From Nitrospirota bacterium (GTDB lineage: Bacteria > JACPQY01): 64,000 nucleotides of DNA. The position numbers and the translations under genes are program-made. This document shows positions 1 to 8,595 of the stretch, piece by piece; position 1 is the first letter of the stretch; every line of letters starts with the position of its first letter. The notes under the pieces are model-generated. The model ran no database searches and had not been told where the DNA came from. It saw only the letters and a list, made by a program, of their open reading frames with translations. The DNA is taken from contig JACPQY010000011.1 in the NCBI GenBank assembly GCA_016190245.1, forward strand, positions 89,740 through 153,739, in the 5' to 3' direction.

Positions 1-363
1 CGCCTCACCGAACGCGGCCTCCGGGTGATGATCGATTCCTTCGGCACCGGCTACTCCTCCCTCAGCTACCTGCACCGATTCCCCATCCAAGGATTGAAGA
101 TCGACCCCGCCCTAGTGGGACGGGTGGACATTGACGAGGAGAGCGCCGAGATGGTGAGGACGATCGCCATGCTCGCCCGCGCCCTTTCCCTCGAGGTGGT
201 GGCCGACGGCGTCGAGACCCAGGCGCACGCGACAAAGCTCCTCGATCTCGGCTGCCGATACGCTCAGGGGCGGTTTTTCTCGGAGCCCTTGGATGCCCCG
301 GCGGCCGGGGAACTGATCACCGCCTCCAGCGCATCGGTCCCTCTCGCAGGTCAGGCCGGATAG
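1..363 (+). CDS. EAL-domain protein, C-terminal fragment (probably degenerate)
   Basis: The reading frame is open at the left edge, so only the last 120 residues of an EAL (cyclic-di-GMP phosphodiesterase family) domain are present. The family signatures are recognisable: the loop-6 region FGTGYSSLSYL, then LKID, then VADGVET and a final YAQGRFFSEPL. Two acidic positions that are normally conserved differ. The usual DDFGTG reads DSFGTG, and the usual AEGVE reads ADGVE. In active EAL enzymes these positions are metal-binding or catalytic, so this copy may bind rather than hydrolyse c-di-GMP; that is an inference. The upstream sensory or GGDEF part lies outside the window. It is convergent with the response regulator that ends at 664. 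Confidence 0.85.
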   Translation, partial: RLTERGLRVMIDSFGTGYSSLSYLHRFPIQGLKIDPALVGRVDIDEESAEMVRTIAMLARALSLEVVADGVETQAHATKLLDLGCRYAQGRFFSEPLDAPAAGELITASSASVPLAGQAG

Positions 364-382
364 AAGCGTCCAGCGTAGGGAC

Positions 383-462
383 ACGGGCTGCCTGCCCGCC
401 GACCCGTCCTCCGTCCGCCTCAGGCGGACTGCTACGGAAGCGGCGCAGGCGGGAAGCCCGCG
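383..462. repeat. Palindromic intergenic repeat, family R copy 1 (long variant)
   Basis: This 80-base element has CACGGGCTGCCTGCCCGCC at one end and GGCGGGAAGCCCGCG at the other, around an inner GTCCGCC/GGCGGAC dyad. The same arms and core occur in the 63-base elements at 9945-10007 and 15689-15751, but this copy has extra bases between the arms and the core. It sits between two convergent genes. Confidence 0.75.
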
Positions 463-557
463 GCTACCAGAAACGGGGAGTCAAGGTAGGCGCACGCCAT
501 GTTGCATGCCGCGCCATCTCCGCCGCGGCGGACGCGGCGACACATGGGCAGGGAGCC

Positions 558-591
558 CGTGGACCTTGCGGCTTCGAGAGCAAGGTCCACG
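558..591. terminator. Hairpin between convergent genes, possible bidirectional terminator
   Basis: A perfect 11-bp inverted repeat (CGTGGACCTTG at 558-568 and CAAGGTCCACG at 581-591) has a 12-base loop. It lies between the end of the EAL gene (363) and the end of the response regulator (664). No U-tract follows on either strand, so intrinsic termination is only a guess. The rest of 364-663 shows the repeat at 383-462 and no gene. Confidence 0.4.
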
Positions 592-663
592 TGCCACGAG
601 CAGAAGGCAGCCCAGGACCTTGTTATGCGCGGGCCATCGTGGCCAGCACATACCACAGGGCTC

Positions 664-1347
664 TCACGCCGGCGGCTCGAAGCGGTAGCCCACGCCGCGG
701 ACGGTCTCGATCCACATGCCGCAAGGCCCCAGCCTGCGGCGCAGGTTGGCAACATGCGTATCCACCGTCCGCGTCATCACCTCCGCGTCGATCCCCCAGA
801 CCTTATCCAGCAGGTCTTCGCGGGAATGGACGTGCCCCGGATGCGCGAGAAAGAAGGCCAGGAGTTTGAGCTCCATCGCGGTCATCTCGACCTCGTTCCC
901 CTCGACGAGGACGCGACGATCGGGCACATCCACGCTGAGTGTACCGATCTTGAAGCGGCGCTCCTCGATCTCCGGCGCGAGTCGCCTGAGAATAGCCTGC
1001 GCGCGCAGCACCACCTCGCGCGTGTTGAAAGGCTTGGTGATGTAGTCGTCCGCCCCCTTCTCGAACGCCGCGACTTTGTCCGCCTCGGAACCGAGGGCGG
1101 TGATCATGATGATAGGGATGCGGCGCGTCTCCTCTTCGGCCCGCAAGCGGCGGCAGACCTCCGTGCCGACGAGATCGGGCAGTCCGATGTCGAGGAGGAT
1201 GAGGTCCGGGCGCGTCCGCTGGGCCGACTCCATTGCCTCTCTGCCATTGCTCGCCTCGCGGACGGAATACCCATGCTGCTCGAGGGTGCGTTTGAGCACG
1301 TCCACCACCTGAGGCTCGTCGTCCACCACGAGGATCTTGTGCGTCAC
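664..1347 (-). CDS. OmpR/PhoB-family response regulator
   Basis: This 227-residue two-domain transcription factor has an N-terminal receiver (about 1-120) and a winged-helix output domain (about 130-226). The acidic pocket D9-D10, phosphoacceptor D53 (in LLDIGLPD), T83 and K105 (YITKPF) are all in place, so phosphorylation should work. The C-terminal domain ends with the typical RTVDTHVANLRRRLG and RGVGYRF segments of OmpR-type DNA-binding domains. A GTG start at 1347 puts the first receiver beta-strand at the usual distance from the N-terminus. No histidine kinase is adjacent on the same strand, so it is an orphan here. Its targets cannot be deduced. Confidence 0.93.
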   Translation of the reverse strand: MTHKILVVDDEPQVVDVLKRTLEQHGYSVREASNGREAMESAQRTRPDLILLDIGLPDLVGTEVCRRLRAEEETRRIPIIMITALGSEADKVAAFEKGADDYITKPFNTREVVLRAQAILRRLAPEIEERRFKIGTLSVDVPDRRVLVEGNEVEMTAMELKLLAFFLAHPGHVHSREDLLDKVWGIDAEVMTRTVDTHVANLRRRLGPCGMWIETVRGVGYRFEPPA

Positions 1348-1414
1348 GCGCGTATCATATCATCCGGGGATCGAGGGGTTCAAAACCAGACCGGTGCGGC
1401 TTCGCAACCCTTCT

Positions 1415-3691
1415 TCAGCGGCCCTCGTCCTCCGCCACCCCCACGCGGACCGGAGTGTACCGATCGGTCGTCGTGCCATCGCCCAGTTGACCGAAGGCGT
1501 TGAGTCCCCAGCAAACCGGCGACGCCTCCGAGGGCCCCGCGCAGGTGTGGAAGACACCCGTGGTGATCGTCCGGGTCGGTGGAGCGCCGGTGACCGGAGT
1601 GGGCGTGCTCGTCTGCTGCGGTTCGGCCACGCCGAGTTGGCCGGAGGCATTGTCGCCCCAGCAGAGAACGGACGAACGAGACCGGATCGCGCAGGTGTGG
1701 TTCTGTCCGGTCGCCACACGGATCCACTCCCCTTCCGCTTCAATCCGCGTGGGGGTGAGAATCGGCGCCCCGCCGCCCCCGATGATCTGACCGAAATCGT
1801 CGGCCCCCCAGCACCACAGCGAGCGGTCCGTTTTCAGAGCGCAGGAGTGGTTCCAGCCGGTGGCCACGACAGCCCAGTCCCGTTCCGTTCCCACCCGCGC
1901 CGGCTCGAGCGCGTCCACGCGGCTGCCGGTCCCGAGCTGTCCGAAGGCGTTGTAGCCCCAGCACCAGACCTCGCCTTCGCGGCTGAGGGCACACGTGTGG
2001 TTCGCGCCCGTCGCCACGCCCCGCCAAACGCTCGCGGCGCCCGCGCGTGCCGGCATCAGCTCGCCACCGCGGCTGCCGGTGCCGAGCTGGCCGTACGCGT
2101 TGCCGCCCCAGCACCAGAGAGAACCGCCGCTGCGAATGCCGCAGGTGTGCCGGTCTCCGGCCTCGATCTTCTCCCAGTCCGTCGCTTCACCAATGCGGAC
2201 GGGGGCGAGGCGGGTCTCTGTGCTCCCATCGCCGAGTTGGCCGAACAGGTTGTAGCCCCAGCACCAGAGCGACCCGTTTCGCCGGATCCCGCACGAGTGG
2301 AAGTAGCCGCCGGAGACCGCAGCCCAGTCGGATTCCTCACCGATCCGACCCGGAGTGCCCCGATTCGCGCGCGTGCCGTCGCCGAGTTGGCCATAGCGGT
2401 TGTCCCCCCAGGCGTAGAGGGCGCCCCCGTGCACGGCGAGGGTGTGGTACTTGCCTGCGGCCAGGCGCTCGGCCCTCGGCGCGGGAGGGGTGTGCACCAC
2501 GATCTCGGGTGACTCGGGCGATCGCCCGTTCGTGTTCACGGCATAGACGCGGTACCGGTAGGTGGCCGCATCCTCGACACCCTGATCCGTGAACATCGCT
2601 TCGCCGTGGCCGACGCTGGCGACGGGCGCGAACGCCGCTTCAGATTCCGCGCGCTCGATCACAAACCCATCCTCCTCCCCCTCCCCGGGCAGCCAGGCGA
2701 GGCGAACTTCCCAGCCATCCGTAACCGCCACCAGGGAAGTGGGCGTGACGGGCAGCGGGCAAGCGGCCAGATCATCCGCAACTCCATTGCAATCGTTGTC
2801 GATCCCATCGCCGCAGACCTCGGGAACGGCCGCGCCGACAGCGGCTGTGCATTCCACACCCATTCCATCCGTCCGGCAGATCAACACACCTGCACGCTCG
2901 CACACCCCGAGGCCGGATCGGCAGGCGTTGCCTTTCGAAATGAATGTTTCGTCGATGGCCCCATCAAGGTCGTCATCGCGACCGTTGCAGGTCTCTTCGC
3001 GCGCGACAACCGGGGGCGGCGCCGGCGGCTCCGCAGGCGGGGAAGTCGGCGCCACAGGACCGGCGACCGGCGGCACAACCGGCACGCTCTCCGCGGTTGC
3101 CGCGGCAGGGGTCGGGTTCACGGTGATCTCCATCGTCACGGGCGCGGGAGTCTCCACGGCTGTAGGCGCCGCAATACCCCCCGGAGGGGTCGCGGAGGCG
3201 GAGACGCCTGTGGCGGCAGGCAATCCCGTCCCTCTTTTCGCCACGGGGGGAGCGGGCTCGAGGTTCATCTCGATCGTGTTCGACCCCCAGGCGATCTCGA
3301 TCACATCGGTGAGGACCCAGTAGTTTTCCCGCCCGACCACCAGCGTGTAGGAACCCGGGGCGACCGACTCGAAGCGGAACGCGCCGGCATCATCGGTAAC
3401 GGTCTCGGCCGCGATTTCGCCGTCGCTCTCCCGCGCGAGCCGGACCACCGCGCCTGAAACGGGGCGGCCGCTTGCGGAGTCGAGAATCTGGCCATCCACC
3501 GCCATGTCGTAGTCCCGCTCGGCGGCTGCCGGCCGAGCCAACCCTTCGAGGCGTCCCCCCTTCCCTTCGCAGCCTTCCAGCGCGGCGATCAAGATCGCGA
3601 GGATGGCTGCGAATGCCATCGGCGCGAAGCCGATCCCCCCCCCGATGGGCAGGGCCCTCAATTGGGGCGCGAGTGTCGCCAGGTGTTCCAT
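1415..3691 (-). CDS. Secreted RCC1-repeat protein with carboxypeptidase-regulatory-like, MopE-like and FN3 segments
   Basis: The N-terminus has a hydrophobic segment ending in LIAALEGC, so this is probably a lipoprotein or secreted protein. Next comes a carboxypeptidase-regulatory-like beta-sandwich (ILDSASGRPVSGAVVRLAR), then a Pro/Ala/Val-rich linker. A MopE-type Cys/Asp motif follows (ETCNGRDDDLDGAIDE and CGDGIDNDCNG, typical of metal-binding surface proteins), then a fibronectin-III-like stretch. The last ~350 residues are about seven RCC1 repeats (CWGxNxxGQLGDG, period about 50 residues), expected to form a beta-propeller. The ATG at 3691 is preferred because GAGAGGCGAGGG lies just upstream; a GTG at 3736 is possible. 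The repeats are visible in the DNA as a ~150-base period. Likely role is extracellular binding; no catalytic motif is seen. Confidence 0.85.
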   Translation of the reverse strand: MEHLATLAPQLRALPIGGGIGFAPMAFAAILAILIAALEGCEGKGGRLEGLARPAAAERDYDMAVDGQILDSASGRPVSGAVVRLARESDGEIAAETVTDDAGAFRFESVAPGSYTLVVGRENYWVLTDVIEIAWGSNTIEMNLEPAPPVAKRGTGLPAATGVSASATPPGGIAAPTAVETPAPVTMEITVNPTPAAATAESVPVVPPVAGPVAPTSPPAEPPAPPPVVAREETCNGRDDDLDGAIDETFISKGNACRSGLGVCERAGVLICRTDGMGVECTAAVGAAVPEVCGDGIDNDCNGVADDLAACPLPVTPTSLVAVTDGWEVRLAWLPGEGEEDGFVIERAESEAAFAPVASVGHGEAMFTDQGVEDAATYRYRVYAVNTNGRSPESPEIVVHTPPAPRAERLAAGKYHTLAVHGGALYAWGDNRYGQLGDGTRANRGTPGRIGEESDWAAVSGGYFHSCGIRRNGSLWCWGYNLFGQLGDGSTETRLAPVRIGEATDWEKIEAGDRHTCGIRSGGSLWCWGGNAYGQLGTGSRGGELMPARAGAASVWRGVATGANHTCALSREGEVWCWGYNAFGQLGTGSRVDALEPARVGTERDWAVVATGWNHSCALKTDRSLWCWGADDFGQIIGGGGAPILTPTRIEAEGEWIRVATGQNHTCAIRSRSSVLCWGDNASGQLGVAEPQQTSTPTPVTGAPPTRTITTGVFHTCAGPSEASPVCWGLNAFGQLGDGTTTDRYTPVRVGVAEDEGR

Positions 3692-4043
3692 CCCTCGCCT
3701 CTCATCCATTCGGAGTGCATCACGATTCATGCGCACATGATGACGGAGGACGGACGCGTGAATATGAGGCTTCTGTCACAACGCCGGAAAAAGTTATCTT
3801 TGCAACACGTGGGAATTAGCCTTGAGGAATAATGCGATGACTACTGGAGCGTTCGATGTTGACGATGATGTAACAATTGCCGGGGCCCTATCCGGCTGTG
3901 ACCTGGGAATCCCGCAACACCCTTGCCCTCCCACTATGGCCCACAACGAGTTGAGGGAATGGGTGCGAACGGGATCTCAATTCTGTCAACCTCACAACTG
4001 GTTATGGTGAATCATTAGTAGTGCCAGGACTATGGTCCTCCAT
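3692..4043. other. Intergenic region between divergent genes, no gene recognised
   Basis: About 350 bases separate the RCC1 gene (minus) and the histidine kinase (plus). Base composition is more AT-rich than the surroundings, as expected for divergent regulatory DNA. A 62-codon open frame at 3822-4010 has no recognisable similarity, and I do not call it a gene. The only firm signal is the promoter of the kinase just downstream. Confidence 0.5.
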
Positions 4044-4072
4044 TTGACACAGACCGGTTTGGGGCGTACTGT
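4044..4072 (+). promoter_or_regulatory. Sigma70-like promoter of the two-component operon, leaderless geometry
   Basis: A perfect -35 box TTGACA (4044-4049) is followed by 17 bases and TACTGT (4067-4072). The GTG start codon at 4079 begins 6 bases after the -10 box, which is where transcription itself should start, so the mRNA is predicted to be leaderless. Confidence 0.6.
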
Positions 4073-4078
4073 TTCCGC

Positions 4079-5140
4079 GTGGGCAGCAAGGCGCGGGCGC
4101 TGGAGTCCCCGTTTGCGCCTCCGGGGATAGCTTTTCTCTTCTTCTTGGGGTTTTCAGCGGGTTTCCATTACCTGCATGTGTCGGGCGCGTTGGCCCTGGC
4201 CGCTGCGCCGGCCGGGGCGGCGGGGTTCTTTCTCGGGATTGGCGGGGGACTCCTGGTGGCAGCCGTCTGCGCTGCGGCTGACTTTGGCTTCAGCGCGGTT
4301 TTCGATACGCCCGGTGAGATCGGCGCCAACATGGCGGCCTTTGGCGCCGCGAGCGCGGTTGCCGCCATAGCGGGTTTCCACCGACGGGTGCTCAGCCGCA
4401 TCGAGGCCCGGTCGCGCGCCGAATTCGCGCGTGCCGAAAGCCGGGCCCGGGAGGCGGAGGAAATGAAGGCCCTTGCCGCCCATCTCGACAAGATGAGAGA
4501 GGAAGAGCGCGCGAAGCTGGCGCGCGACATCCACGACGATCTTGGCCAGATCCTCACGGTGCTCAAGATGGACCTCGTTCGCCTCAAGAGAAACCTCCCG
4601 CAGGAGCAGGGGCAGGAAGTGGAGGATGCGGTGCTTGCCGTGGACCGCTCGATCGAGGCCGTTCGCGCCATTGCCGGCGAACTCCGGCCGGCCATGCTGA
4701 ACGACCTGGGCCTGGCCGCCGCCGTGGAGTGGCTCGTCAAGGAGTTCGGCCGGCGCACGGGGATCGAGTGCCGGGCCGAGATTGAGTCCGACGGATCGGA
4801 GGTGGGACACGACCTCGCCCTGGCCGCCTACCGGATCCTTCAGGAATCCCTGACCAACGGGGTGCGCCACGCGCACGCCTCCGAGATCACCGTCCGGCTG
4901 GGCGTGGCGCCGGCCGAGGTTCGCCTCAGCGTGTGCGACAACGGAATCGGCCCCCCCCCCAAGAACCAACACATGCCCAGTTGCCTCGGCCTGGTAAGCA
5001 TGCGCGAGCGCGTTGCGGCTTTCGGCGGTTCCTTCTCGATCGGGCCGGGCCCGGACGGCGGCACGATGTTGGAGGCGCGCTTTCCGCAGCCGGCTCCGGC
5101 CGCCATCGCCGTGGAAGCCATGGCGGAGGCATCGGCGTGA
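4079..5140 (+). CDS. NarL-type sensor histidine kinase, membrane-anchored
   Basis: This 353-residue protein has two or three hydrophobic segments in the first 100 residues and no recognisable periplasmic sensor domain. A charged coiled-coil-like stretch (about 105-145) precedes a HisKA_3 dimerisation domain. The phospho-acceptor is H152 in RDIHDDLGQ, the signature of the NarX/DesK class. The ATPase part has an N-box LQESLTNGVRHA and a G1 box CDNGIG, followed by a 10-C tract that stays in frame, then LGLVSMRERV. Its stop overlaps the start of the response regulator by 4 bases (GTGA), so the two are certainly co-expressed and presumably cognate. The GTG start fits the leaderless promoter at 4044-4072. 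The input signal is unknown, probably membrane-linked. Confidence 0.93.
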   Translation: MGSKARALESPFAPPGIAFLFFLGFSAGFHYLHVSGALALAAAPAGAAGFFLGIGGGLLVAAVCAAADFGFSAVFDTPGEIGANMAAFGAASAVAAIAGFHRRVLSRIEARSRAEFARAESRAREAEEMKALAAHLDKMREEERAKLARDIHDDLGQILTVLKMDLVRLKRNLPQEQGQEVEDAVLAVDRSIEAVRAIAGELRPAMLNDLGLAAAVEWLVKEFGRRTGIECRAEIESDGSEVGHDLALAAYRILQESLTNGVRHAHASEITVRLGVAPAEVRLSVCDNGIGPPPKNQHMPSCLGLVSMRERVAAFGGSFSIGPGPDGGTMLEARFPQPAPAAIAVEAMAEASA

Positions 5141-5769
5141 CCCGCGTGTTTCTGGTGGACGACCACGCCCTCGTGCGCGAGGGGATACGGAGGATCCTGT
5201 CGGATGCCGAGGACATCACGCTGGTCGGTGAAGCGGCCACGGCCACGGAGGCCCTCGAGCGGGCCGGCGGGCTCAACGTAGACGTCGTCGTGCTGGACCT
5301 TTCCCTACCCGACCGGCACGGCCTGGAGGTCCTCAAGGATCTGCGAGCGGCCGCGCGGACTCCCTCCGTCCTCGTGCTCAGCATGCACGCAGAGCACCAG
5401 TACGCCGTGCGCGCCTTCAAAGCGGGCGCCTCGGGCTATCTGACCAAGCAGGCGGCCCCCGAGGAACTGATCGACGCGATCCGCACCATCGCTTCGGGCC
5501 GAAAGTACGTCACGCAGGCGGCCGCCCAGCGCCTCGCGGCGGCCGTGGCTGGCGACCGGCACGCCCTGCCCCATCAGGCCCTGTCGGATCGCGAGATGGA
5601 AGTGATGATGATGCTCGTGCGCGGAAATGGGATCAGCGACATCGCCGCGCAGTTGCAACTCAGCCCCAAAACCATCACCACCCACCGGGCACGGATCCTC
5701 AGCAAGATGGGCATGAGCAACAACGCCGACCTGGTCAGGTATTCCCTGGAGCACAAACTGATGGAGTAG
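5137..5769 (+). CDS. NarL/FixJ-family response regulator
   Basis: This 210-residue regulator has receiver residues D8, D9, phosphoacceptor D54 (VVLDLSLPD), S82 and K104 (YLTKQ). A LuxR-type helix-turn-helix follows at about 145-205 (LSDREMEVMMMLVRG, SPKTITTHRARILSKM). The open frame extends upstream into the kinase gene, but the GTG at 5137 gives a receiver of normal length and forms a GTGA overlap with the kinase stop. It is almost certainly phosphorylated by the kinase encoded at 4079-5140. The regulon is unknown; the next operon downstream (LemA, M48 peptidase, phospholipase D) is a reasonable but unproven candidate. Confidence 0.95.
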   Translation: MTRVFLVDDHALVREGIRRILSDAEDITLVGEAATATEALERAGGLNVDVVVLDLSLPDRHGLEVLKDLRAAARTPSVLVLSMHAEHQYAVRAFKAGASGYLTKQAAPEELIDAIRTIASGRKYVTQAAAQRLAAAVAGDRHALPHQALSDREMEVMMMLVRGNGISDIAAQLQLSPKTITTHRARILSKMGMSNNADLVRYSLEHKLME

Positions 5770-5910
5770 CGCGGCAGCAACCGTTCAGCCGCCGGCGGTA
5801 AGCTATCTGCCTCCAGACAAGGGACCGAGTAATCCGTGATGTGCAGTGTCTCTGTATCTGGGGCTGCTTGCTGATGGCTGACAGCCGAATGCTTCCGCGC
5901 CGCGGGCGGT

Positions 5911-5939
5911 TTGACAGGTGTGCGGCTGACAAGTAGCGT
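5911..5939 (+). promoter_or_regulatory. Sigma70-like promoter upstream of the lemA operon
   Basis: TTGACA at 5911-5916, a 17-base spacer and TAGCGT at 5934-5939 lie about 75 bases before the GTG start at 6020. The spacing is canonical and the -10 box is weak. Confidence 0.5.
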
Positions 5940-6019
5940 ACGGCCGTGATTGCGCAGATAGGGGCGGCACCATCGCCGGTCGTCCACGGCCCCCTTGCGC
6001 TTGGCGGCAGGGGAGCCAG

Positions 6020-6604
6020 GTGATCTACGCCTCCATTGCCGTCCTCGCCCTCGCGGTGGGGATCGTCATCGTTCTCTTCAACCGGCTCGTCATGCTGCGC
6101 AACCGGTTCAAGAACGCCTTTTCGCAGATCGAGGTGCAACTGAAGCGGCGGCACGACCTCGTGCCCAATCTCGTGGAGGCGGCCCGCGCCTACATTTCGC
6201 ACGAGCGCCAGACCCTCGAGGCGGTCATCGCCGCACGCAACCGGGCTGCCGGGGCGGCCCAGGGCGCCGCAGCGGACCCCACGAACGCCCGCGCCCTCAA
6301 GGAACTCGGGGAAGCCGAGTCGGGGTTGACCGCCGCCCTCGGCCGTCTCTTCGCCCTTCAGGAAAGCTACCCCGATCTGAAAGCGAACCAGGTCATCGCG
6401 CAGCTCGTGGAGGAGCTGACGTCCACGGAGAACCGGATCGCGTTCGCGCGGCAGGCCTTCAATGACGGCGTGATGGGGTACAACACGGCCCGCGAGGTGT
6501 TCCCGGGCAACCTGATCGCCGCGGGGTTCGGATTCGGCCCGGCCCCCCTGTTCGAGATCGACGACCGAAAGGAGACTGAACCCGTCCGCGTCAATCTGCG
6601 GTGA
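6020..6604 (+). CDS. lemA: LemA family protein
   Basis: This 194-residue protein has one N-terminal transmembrane helix (about 1-25) and a cytoplasmic or periplasmic four-helix LemA domain. Family signatures are visible: RNRFKNAFSQIEVQLKRRHD, LVPNLVEAARAY and the final YNTAREVFPGNLIA near the C-terminus. LemA proteins are small membrane proteins very often encoded next to M48 peptidases, as here. The GTG start at 6020 places the helix at the N-terminus, and the stop overlaps the peptidase start (GTGA at 6601). Biochemical function is not established for the family; the context points to membrane-protein quality control. Confidence 0.93.
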   Translation: MIYASIAVLALAVGIVIVLFNRLVMLRNRFKNAFSQIEVQLKRRHDLVPNLVEAARAYISHERQTLEAVIAARNRAAGAAQGAAADPTNARALKELGEAESGLTAALGRLFALQESYPDLKANQVIAQLVEELTSTENRIAFARQAFNDGVMGYNTAREVFPGNLIAAGFGFGPAPLFEIDDRKETEPVRVNLR

Positions 6605-8595
6605 CGATGGACTTCTTCGCGCGCCAGGATGAAGCCCGGCGCCGGATGCGCATCCTGCTCCTGCTCTTCGGCGGGGCCGTCGTCGCAATCGCTCTGGCGG
6701 CAGGGTTTGTGTTCCTGGTTGCCGTTCACGCCTTCGAACTCCTGCACGGGATCGAGGATCCCTCTGCCGGATACCCCCACGGACCCGCTTTCATGCGGAC
6801 CGCCCCCCTTCTTGCCGCGATCGGGTTCACCACCGGCACGATCCTGCTCGGGACCGCCGTCGGCCTCCACCGGCTACGCGCCGGGGGCCGAACGGTCGCG
6901 GCCCTCCTCGGTGGCCGCCGCATCGAGCCGGCGACGGGGAACGCCGCGGAGCGACGGTTCGTCAACATCGCCGAGGAAATGGCCCTCGCCGCGGGGGTGC
7001 CCGTCCCGGATCTCTACGTGTTGGACGGCGAGGCCGCGCTGAACGCGCTGGCGGCGGGACGCGCGCCTGACGAGGCCGTGATCGCCGTCACCGCGCCTTG
7101 CCTCACCGAACTTCCCCGCGGCGAGTTGCAGGCCCTTCTGGCCCACGAGTTCGGGCACGTTGTCGGCGGCGACGTGAGCCTCAACCTCAAGCTCATGGGC
7201 ATCCTGAACGGGCTCGTCTTTGTCGGTGTTCTGGGGAAAGGCCTTCTGCGGGCTACCCCCACGAGCCGTTCCTTCCGGGCCTGGCCTGTCCTCTTCCCCG
7301 TCGTACTCCTCGGGACGGCGCTCACCGCGATCGGGCAAGCCGGCCTGCTCGCGGCCCGCCTCATCAAGGCCGCCATTCTCAGGAACACGGAGCACCGGGC
7401 AGACGCGTTTGCGGTGCAGTTCACGCGCGAACCATCGGGACTGCGCGACGTGCTGGCGCGGATCCTCGTTCGGCCCCGGGGTTCCCTCATCGGCCATGCC
7501 GGCGCGGAGTACGCGAGCCACATGTTCTTCGCGGAGGCGGTGCGGGCGGAGGGAGGGCCGCTCACGTCAACCCACCCGCCGCTTGAAGAGCGGATCACCC
7601 GGATCGATCCGGCGTTCGACATCGCCAAGTTTCTGCGACCTCGGCAGTCCGCGTACCTCAAAGCTCTGATCCGCGGTCGAGTCCGAAAATCCCCCGGCGG
7701 CCGACCTCAGCCTTCGGCGCCGCGCTCCCCCGCCCCCCCCACCCTCGCGCAGCGAGTCGTGAGCGAGGTCGGGGAGCCGACGGCCGAACATCTCGCCTAC
7801 GCCCGCCTCGCGTACGCGCGGCTGCCGGACACCGCCCGCCGATGGCTCCAGGTCCCCGGCGGTGCCAAGGCGGCCGTGTACGCCGCTCTCCTCGACCCCG
7901 AACCGGGCGTTCGCCGCGTGCAGTACCGTCTGCTCAAGGAAGCGGGCGAGGCGGACCTGCTGGCGGAGGTCTTCGAATTCGAGCGGCCGGTGTGGGATCT
8001 CCAATCGGAACTCAAGCTGCCGCTCCTGGACCTCGCCCTTCCCGCCCTGCGAGTCTTGTCGCCGAGAGAGCGCCGAGACTTCCTCGAAAACGTGCGCCGG
8101 CTCTCGCGGGCGGACGCGCGCACGACGCTGTTCGAATTCGTGCTCGATATCATCCTTCGTCACAGACTCTCGCCGACACCTCCCGTGCGGCCGCCCTACC
8201 TCAGACAAAGCCTCCACCACGTCCTTCCCGAGGCCCTCATCGTGATCGCACGGCTGGCACGCGAAGGCCACCGCGAAGAGGACAAGGCGAACTCCGCGTT
8301 CGAGGCGGCGGCCGAGGCCATGGGCGTATCGCGCCACACACCTCCACTACCCGAGGCCTGCGGAAACGAGGCGATCAGCAATGCCCTCGGGAAGCTGCGC
8401 ACGCTGTCTCCCACCGGGAGGAAGGAGTTTCTGCTCGCGTGCGCGACCTGTGTCCTGCACGACCGAGTCGTTCAAGTCTCCGAGATGGAGCTGCTCAGAG
8501 CCGTCGCCGAGGCCCTAGGCTGTCCGACGCCGCCCCTGGGTGCGGGCTTGCAGCCGACTCTGCCGCGGCCGGATGAAATCCCGCAGCATGCCTGA
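6601..8595 (+). CDS. M48-family membrane zinc metallopeptidase with C-terminal TerB-like extension
   Basis: This 664-residue HtpX-like protease has two N-terminal membrane helices (about 18-45 and 63-88) and the zinc motif AHEFGH (H182, E183, H186), with the third ligand probably E264 in RNTEHRADAFAVQ. Hydrophobic segments follow the active site, as in HtpX. After residue 360 there is a Pro-rich linker and then about 270 helical residues. The last stretch (LLACATCVLHDRVVQVSEME, then LGCPTPPL) resembles a TerB-like helical domain. Full HtpX is about 290 residues, so this is a long, extended version. It overlaps lemA upstream and the phospholipase-D gene downstream. The probable role is degradation of damaged membrane proteins. 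Confidence 0.9.
   Translation: MTMDFFARQDEARRRMRILLLLFGGAVVAIALAAGFVFLVAVHAFELLHGIEDPSAGYPHGPAFMRTAPLLAAIGFTTGTILLGTAVGLHRLRAGGRTVAALLGGRRIEPATGNAAERRFVNIAEEMALAAGVPVPDLYVLDGEAALNALAAGRAPDEAVIAVTAPCLTELPRGELQALLAHEFGHVVGGDVSLNLKLMGILNGLVFVGVLGKGLLRATPTSRSFRAWPVLFPVVLLGTALTAIGQAGLLAARLIKAAILRNTEHRADAFAVQFTREPSGLRDVLARILVRPRGSLIGHAGAEYASHMFFAEAVRAEGGPLTSTHPPLEERITRIDPAFDIAKFLRPRQSAYLKALIRGRVRKSPGGRPQPSAPRSPAPPTLAQRVVSEVGEPTAEHLAYARLAYARLPDTARRWLQVPGGAKAAVYAALLDPEPGVRRVQYRLLKEAGEADLLAEVFEFERPVWDLQSELKLPLLDLALPALRVLSPRERRDFLENVRRLSRADARTTLFEFVLDIILRHRLSPTPPVRPPYLRQSLHHVLPEALIVIARLAREGHREEDKANSAFEAAAEAMGVSRHTPPLPEACGNEAISNALGKLRTLSPTGRKEFLLACATCVLHDRVVQVSEMELLRAVAEALGCPTPPLGAGLQPTLPRPDEIPQHA

Noticed and set aside
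499-1503. Long plus-strand open frame opposite the OmpR-type regulator
   Set aside because: Arg/His-rich shadow of the real minus-strand gene, no family features; GC-rich DNA gives many such frames.
1480-2400. Regular ~150-base repeats resembling an array
   Set aside because: They are the coding repeats of the RCC1 protein, not CRISPR; period and sequence match WGxNxxGQLGDG units.
3822-4010. Small open frame of 62 codons
   Set aside because: No Shine-Dalgarno site, no similarity, lies in regulatory DNA.
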